This document shows positions 40,210 to 41,978 of a DNA stretch of 41,978 nucleotides, one piece after another. Under the pieces are notes generated by a model that was not told where the DNA came from, ran no database searches, and worked only from the letters and a program-made list of their open reading frames with translations. This DNA comes from Schleiferilactobacillus harbinensis DSM 16991 (GTDB lineage Bacteria > Bacillota > Bacilli > Lactobacillales > Lactobacillaceae). The DNA lies in contig NZ_AUEH01000023.1 in the NCBI RefSeq assembly GCF_000425885.1, positions 1 through 41,978 of the forward strand, read 5' to 3'. Position numbers and translations under genes: made by a program. How positions within the stretch are numbered: the stretch's first letter is position 1; each line of letters begins with the position of its first letter.

Positions 40210-41682
40210 ATGTTCACCATCGTCCCCGCCGCCCTGCCCGGCAGCGATACAGCGACTCTCTTAGCCAACCCGGACCGCGGCTTTCGATTGGAAGTCTACT
40301 TGAACGTCGCCACGGGGAAAGGCATGTATCACTATCAGGATACCGATGCCCACGCGGCGTTTGAAAAAGAGCTGGCCTTTCATACCGCCGACCAGCCGCG
40401 TTTAGCCCAAGTGTATTTCTATTTAACGGACTACAAGGATAAGCCGCTGGACCGGGCCGCCTTTGACCGCATGACGGCCTACTTGCAAATGCTGCGGGAC
40501 CACCATATCAAGGCTCTGTTGCGCTTTGCCTACGTGTGGGACGACGCCCATCCCCGGGTGCAGGAACCGACCCTGGCCCAAACCTTGACCCACATTGACC
40601 AGCTGACGACGATTTGGCACGACTACGCCGACACCATTCATGTCGTTCAGGCGGGGTTCATTGGCCCTTGGGGTGAATGGCATGGCGATGCCCGCCAGCG
40701 GACTAACGAGACGGCGATTTTACAGGCGATCCTGCACAGTGTCCCAGCAGAACTGCAGGTGCAGCTGCGGATGGACGACATGAAAACCAAGAACGCGCCG
40801 TACCTCAGTACTGCCGACCAAGCCCGGCTGGGATACCACGACGACTTTCTCATCGGTGTCCCCCACGAATGGAATATCGGCGGCACCGACCCAGCCTCCC
40901 CGGCATATCAGCGCTACCTGGCGGACAGCGCCTACGTCTTGCAGGACGGCGAAATGATTTGGTTCTGGGCTAATCCGATCTATCTCCAGACACCGACCAT
41001 CGCCAGCCGGCCGTTCATTGACCGCTTGCTGCGGAATCACTTCACGTCCCTCAGTTTGGCCCATAATTACCGGGAAATCGAAAGCGGGTCGTTCTCCGCC
41101 CAGGAATTGGCCAACGAACTGCACAACCAAGGGGTTAAAGACTATCCCGGGATTCCCACCACAACGAGTATGCTGGCCTGGCGGCAAGAGGCGCTCACCG
41201 CCGCTGACCTTGACGCCCGCCATTGGCCCTACCAACCGGAGTGGTTCCGCGATGCCCACGGTCAGCCGCTGTCCCGCACCGCCTATGACTATATTCGGGA
41301 CCACTTGGGCTACCGCATTCAAGTCCAAAAAATCACCTATGACCGCGACCTGCTTGCTGGTCCGATCAAGGTGACTTTGCACAATTATGGGTTTGCTGCA
41401 CCGCTGGGGCTGGCTGAGATTGTCGTTGAAGCAGCGGCCGCTGATAATCAAATTATTGGGACTGCCACCGTCCCGTTAGCTAGTGTGCAGCCCGGGGCCG
41501 ATGTTCTGGCCGTCGTGCCGGTACCGGTCACCGCCAAAGCACACCGCGTTGGTGTGCGCTTAGCTGCCCGGGATGGCCGCGGCGCCCGGTTGGCAAATAT
41601 TGTCCAGCAGTTCGATGGAACGAATTCCCGAATTGTCAAATTAAGTGCAACAGTGAAGACTCATCCATGTGAATTGGTTTAG
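40210..41682 (+). CDS. DUF4874/DUF4832 protein, glycosidase-like
   Basis: A 490-residue protein. The N-terminal DUF4874-type domain begins with the family's NPDRGF motif, followed by a TIM-barrel-like series (YFYLTDYKD, LLRFAYVW, VVQAGFIGPWGEWHGDA). The C-terminal DUF4832 region is beta-rich (ITYDRDLLAGPIKVTLHNYG). No signal peptide is seen, so it is probably cytosolic. Acidic residues in QAGFIGPWGEWHG resemble a glycoside hydrolase catalytic loop, but no activity is known to me. GAAGAAGGAAG precedes the ATG. It is divergent from LplABC, suggesting it acts on the imported sugar. The last residues may be altered by the neighbouring IS30 (see findings). Confidence 0.8.
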   Translation: MFTIVPAALPGSDTATLLANPDRGFRLEVYLNVATGKGMYHYQDTDAHAAFEKELAFHTADQPRLAQVYFYLTDYKDKPLDRAAFDRMTAYLQMLRDHHIKALLRFAYVWDDAHPRVQEPTLAQTLTHIDQLTTIWHDYADTIHVVQAGFIGPWGEWHGDARQRTNETAILQAILHSVPAELQVQLRMDDMKTKNAPYLSTADQARLGYHDDFLIGVPHEWNIGGTDPASPAYQRYLADSAYVLQDGEMIWFWANPIYLQTPTIASRPFIDRLLRNHFTSLSLAHNYREIESGSFSAQELANELHNQGVKDYPGIPTTTSMLAWRQEALTAADLDARHWPYQPEWFRDAHGQPLSRTAYDYIRDHLGYRIQVQKITYDRDLLAGPIKVTLHNYGFAAPLGLAEIVVEAAAADNQIIGTATVPLASVQPGADVLAVVPVPVTAKAHRVGVRLAARDGRGARLANIVQQFDGTNSRIVKLSATVKTHPCELV

Positions 41683-41978
41683 GTAGTGGGCAGGGATTCC
41701 TCCAGGCCCAGGGGGGAGGCCTGGAGCGCCGCGATTGCGCTGCGGTATCCAAGGCACTTCCTTAACCGGTGGTTTAAGACATCTTGGATCTTACGAATCT
41801 TCTCCTTAGAGACTTCCCATAGTGATTGACCCTTTGGAATGAATTCTCGAATCAAGCCGTTGGCATTCTCGTTACTGCCACGTTCACTGGGTGTATAGGG
41901 ATGGCAGTAGTAGATCTTTGTTCCTCTGAGTTGGTCCAAGAGGGCGAACTCAGAACCGTTGTCGAAGGTGATGGAGTG
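41679..41978 (-). mobile_element. IS30-family transposase gene, 3' part (runs off the window)
   Basis: A minus-strand frame open to the right edge and ending at 41679. It shows the C-terminal part of an IS30-type DDE transposase: TFDNGSEFA with the second Asp, then YYCHPYTPSERGSNENANG with the Glu, and LIREFIPKG, all hallmarks of the family. The 5' half, the first Asp and the left inverted repeat lie outside the window. The stop codon overlaps the DUF4832 stop by 4 bases, so no separate spacer and terminal repeat can lie between the two genes. The element end must fall within the upstream gene or be missing. Confidence 0.92.

Overview
The window looks like chromosomal DNA of a fairly GC-rich member of the Lactobacillaceae. 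The signs are AGGAGG-type ribosome binding sites, many 1- and 4-base gene overlaps, PTS sugar transporters, a T-box in front of proBA, a choloylglycine-hydrolase-family enzyme, LplABC/YesMN-type sugar uptake genes and an IS30-family transposase. Species is not provable from the sequence; high-GC groups such as Schleiferilactobacillus or Lacticaseibacillus are my guess. No rRNA, tRNA, CRISPR array or phage module was seen.

Layout. 1-713: the end of an unknown gene and about 490 bp without a clear gene. 714-6441: an OmpR/EnvZ-type two-component pair, then a membrane protein, a 23-residue membrane peptide, a PAP2 phosphatase and a GT-C-like glycosyltransferase, probably an envelope operon. 6438-7256: msrA in the opposite direction. 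7257-11217: a parS-like site, an attenuator leader with a five-codon upstream ORF, an ABC-F ribosome-protection ATPase, a GNAT acetyltransferase, an SDR and an ANT/AadA-like nucleotidyltransferase. 11352-18966: an amino-sugar and cell-wall recycling cluster with murQ, a MurNAc-type EIIBCA, a tyrosine-phosphatase-like protein, a MurK-type kinase, an orphan EIIC with a small membrane partner, and a beta-lactamase-fold hydrolase that may be an AmiE (YbbE) counterpart. DasR/NagR-like operator sequences lie in this cluster. 19062-21136: a LysR regulator divergent from a two-gene chromate transporter. 21206-25636: a second two-component pair followed by the ABC exporter it probably controls, with 11-bp phased repeats in the exporter promoter.

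25662-28606: two paralogous type I toxin-antitoxin loci, each a 39-40 residue holin-like toxin with an antisense RNA overlapping its 3' end, flank a three-gene operon (P-loop kinase, flavodoxin-like reductase, RsmC-like methyltransferase). 28682-30985: an MFS exporter and a choloylglycine-hydrolase-family enzyme, convergent on a shared terminator. 31069-33387: proline biosynthesis genes proBA behind a T-box leader. 33446-41682: YesL/YesM/YesN-like genes and an LplABC-like oligosaccharide importer on the minus strand, divergent from a DUF4874/DUF4832 protein. The window ends inside an IS30-family transposase gene whose stop codon overlaps that of the DUF4832 gene.

The strongest candidates for new biology are the three-state attenuator before the ABC-F gene, the twin type I toxin-antitoxin loci, the 23-residue peptide in the PAP2/glycosyltransferase operon, and the operator network in the MurNAc cluster.
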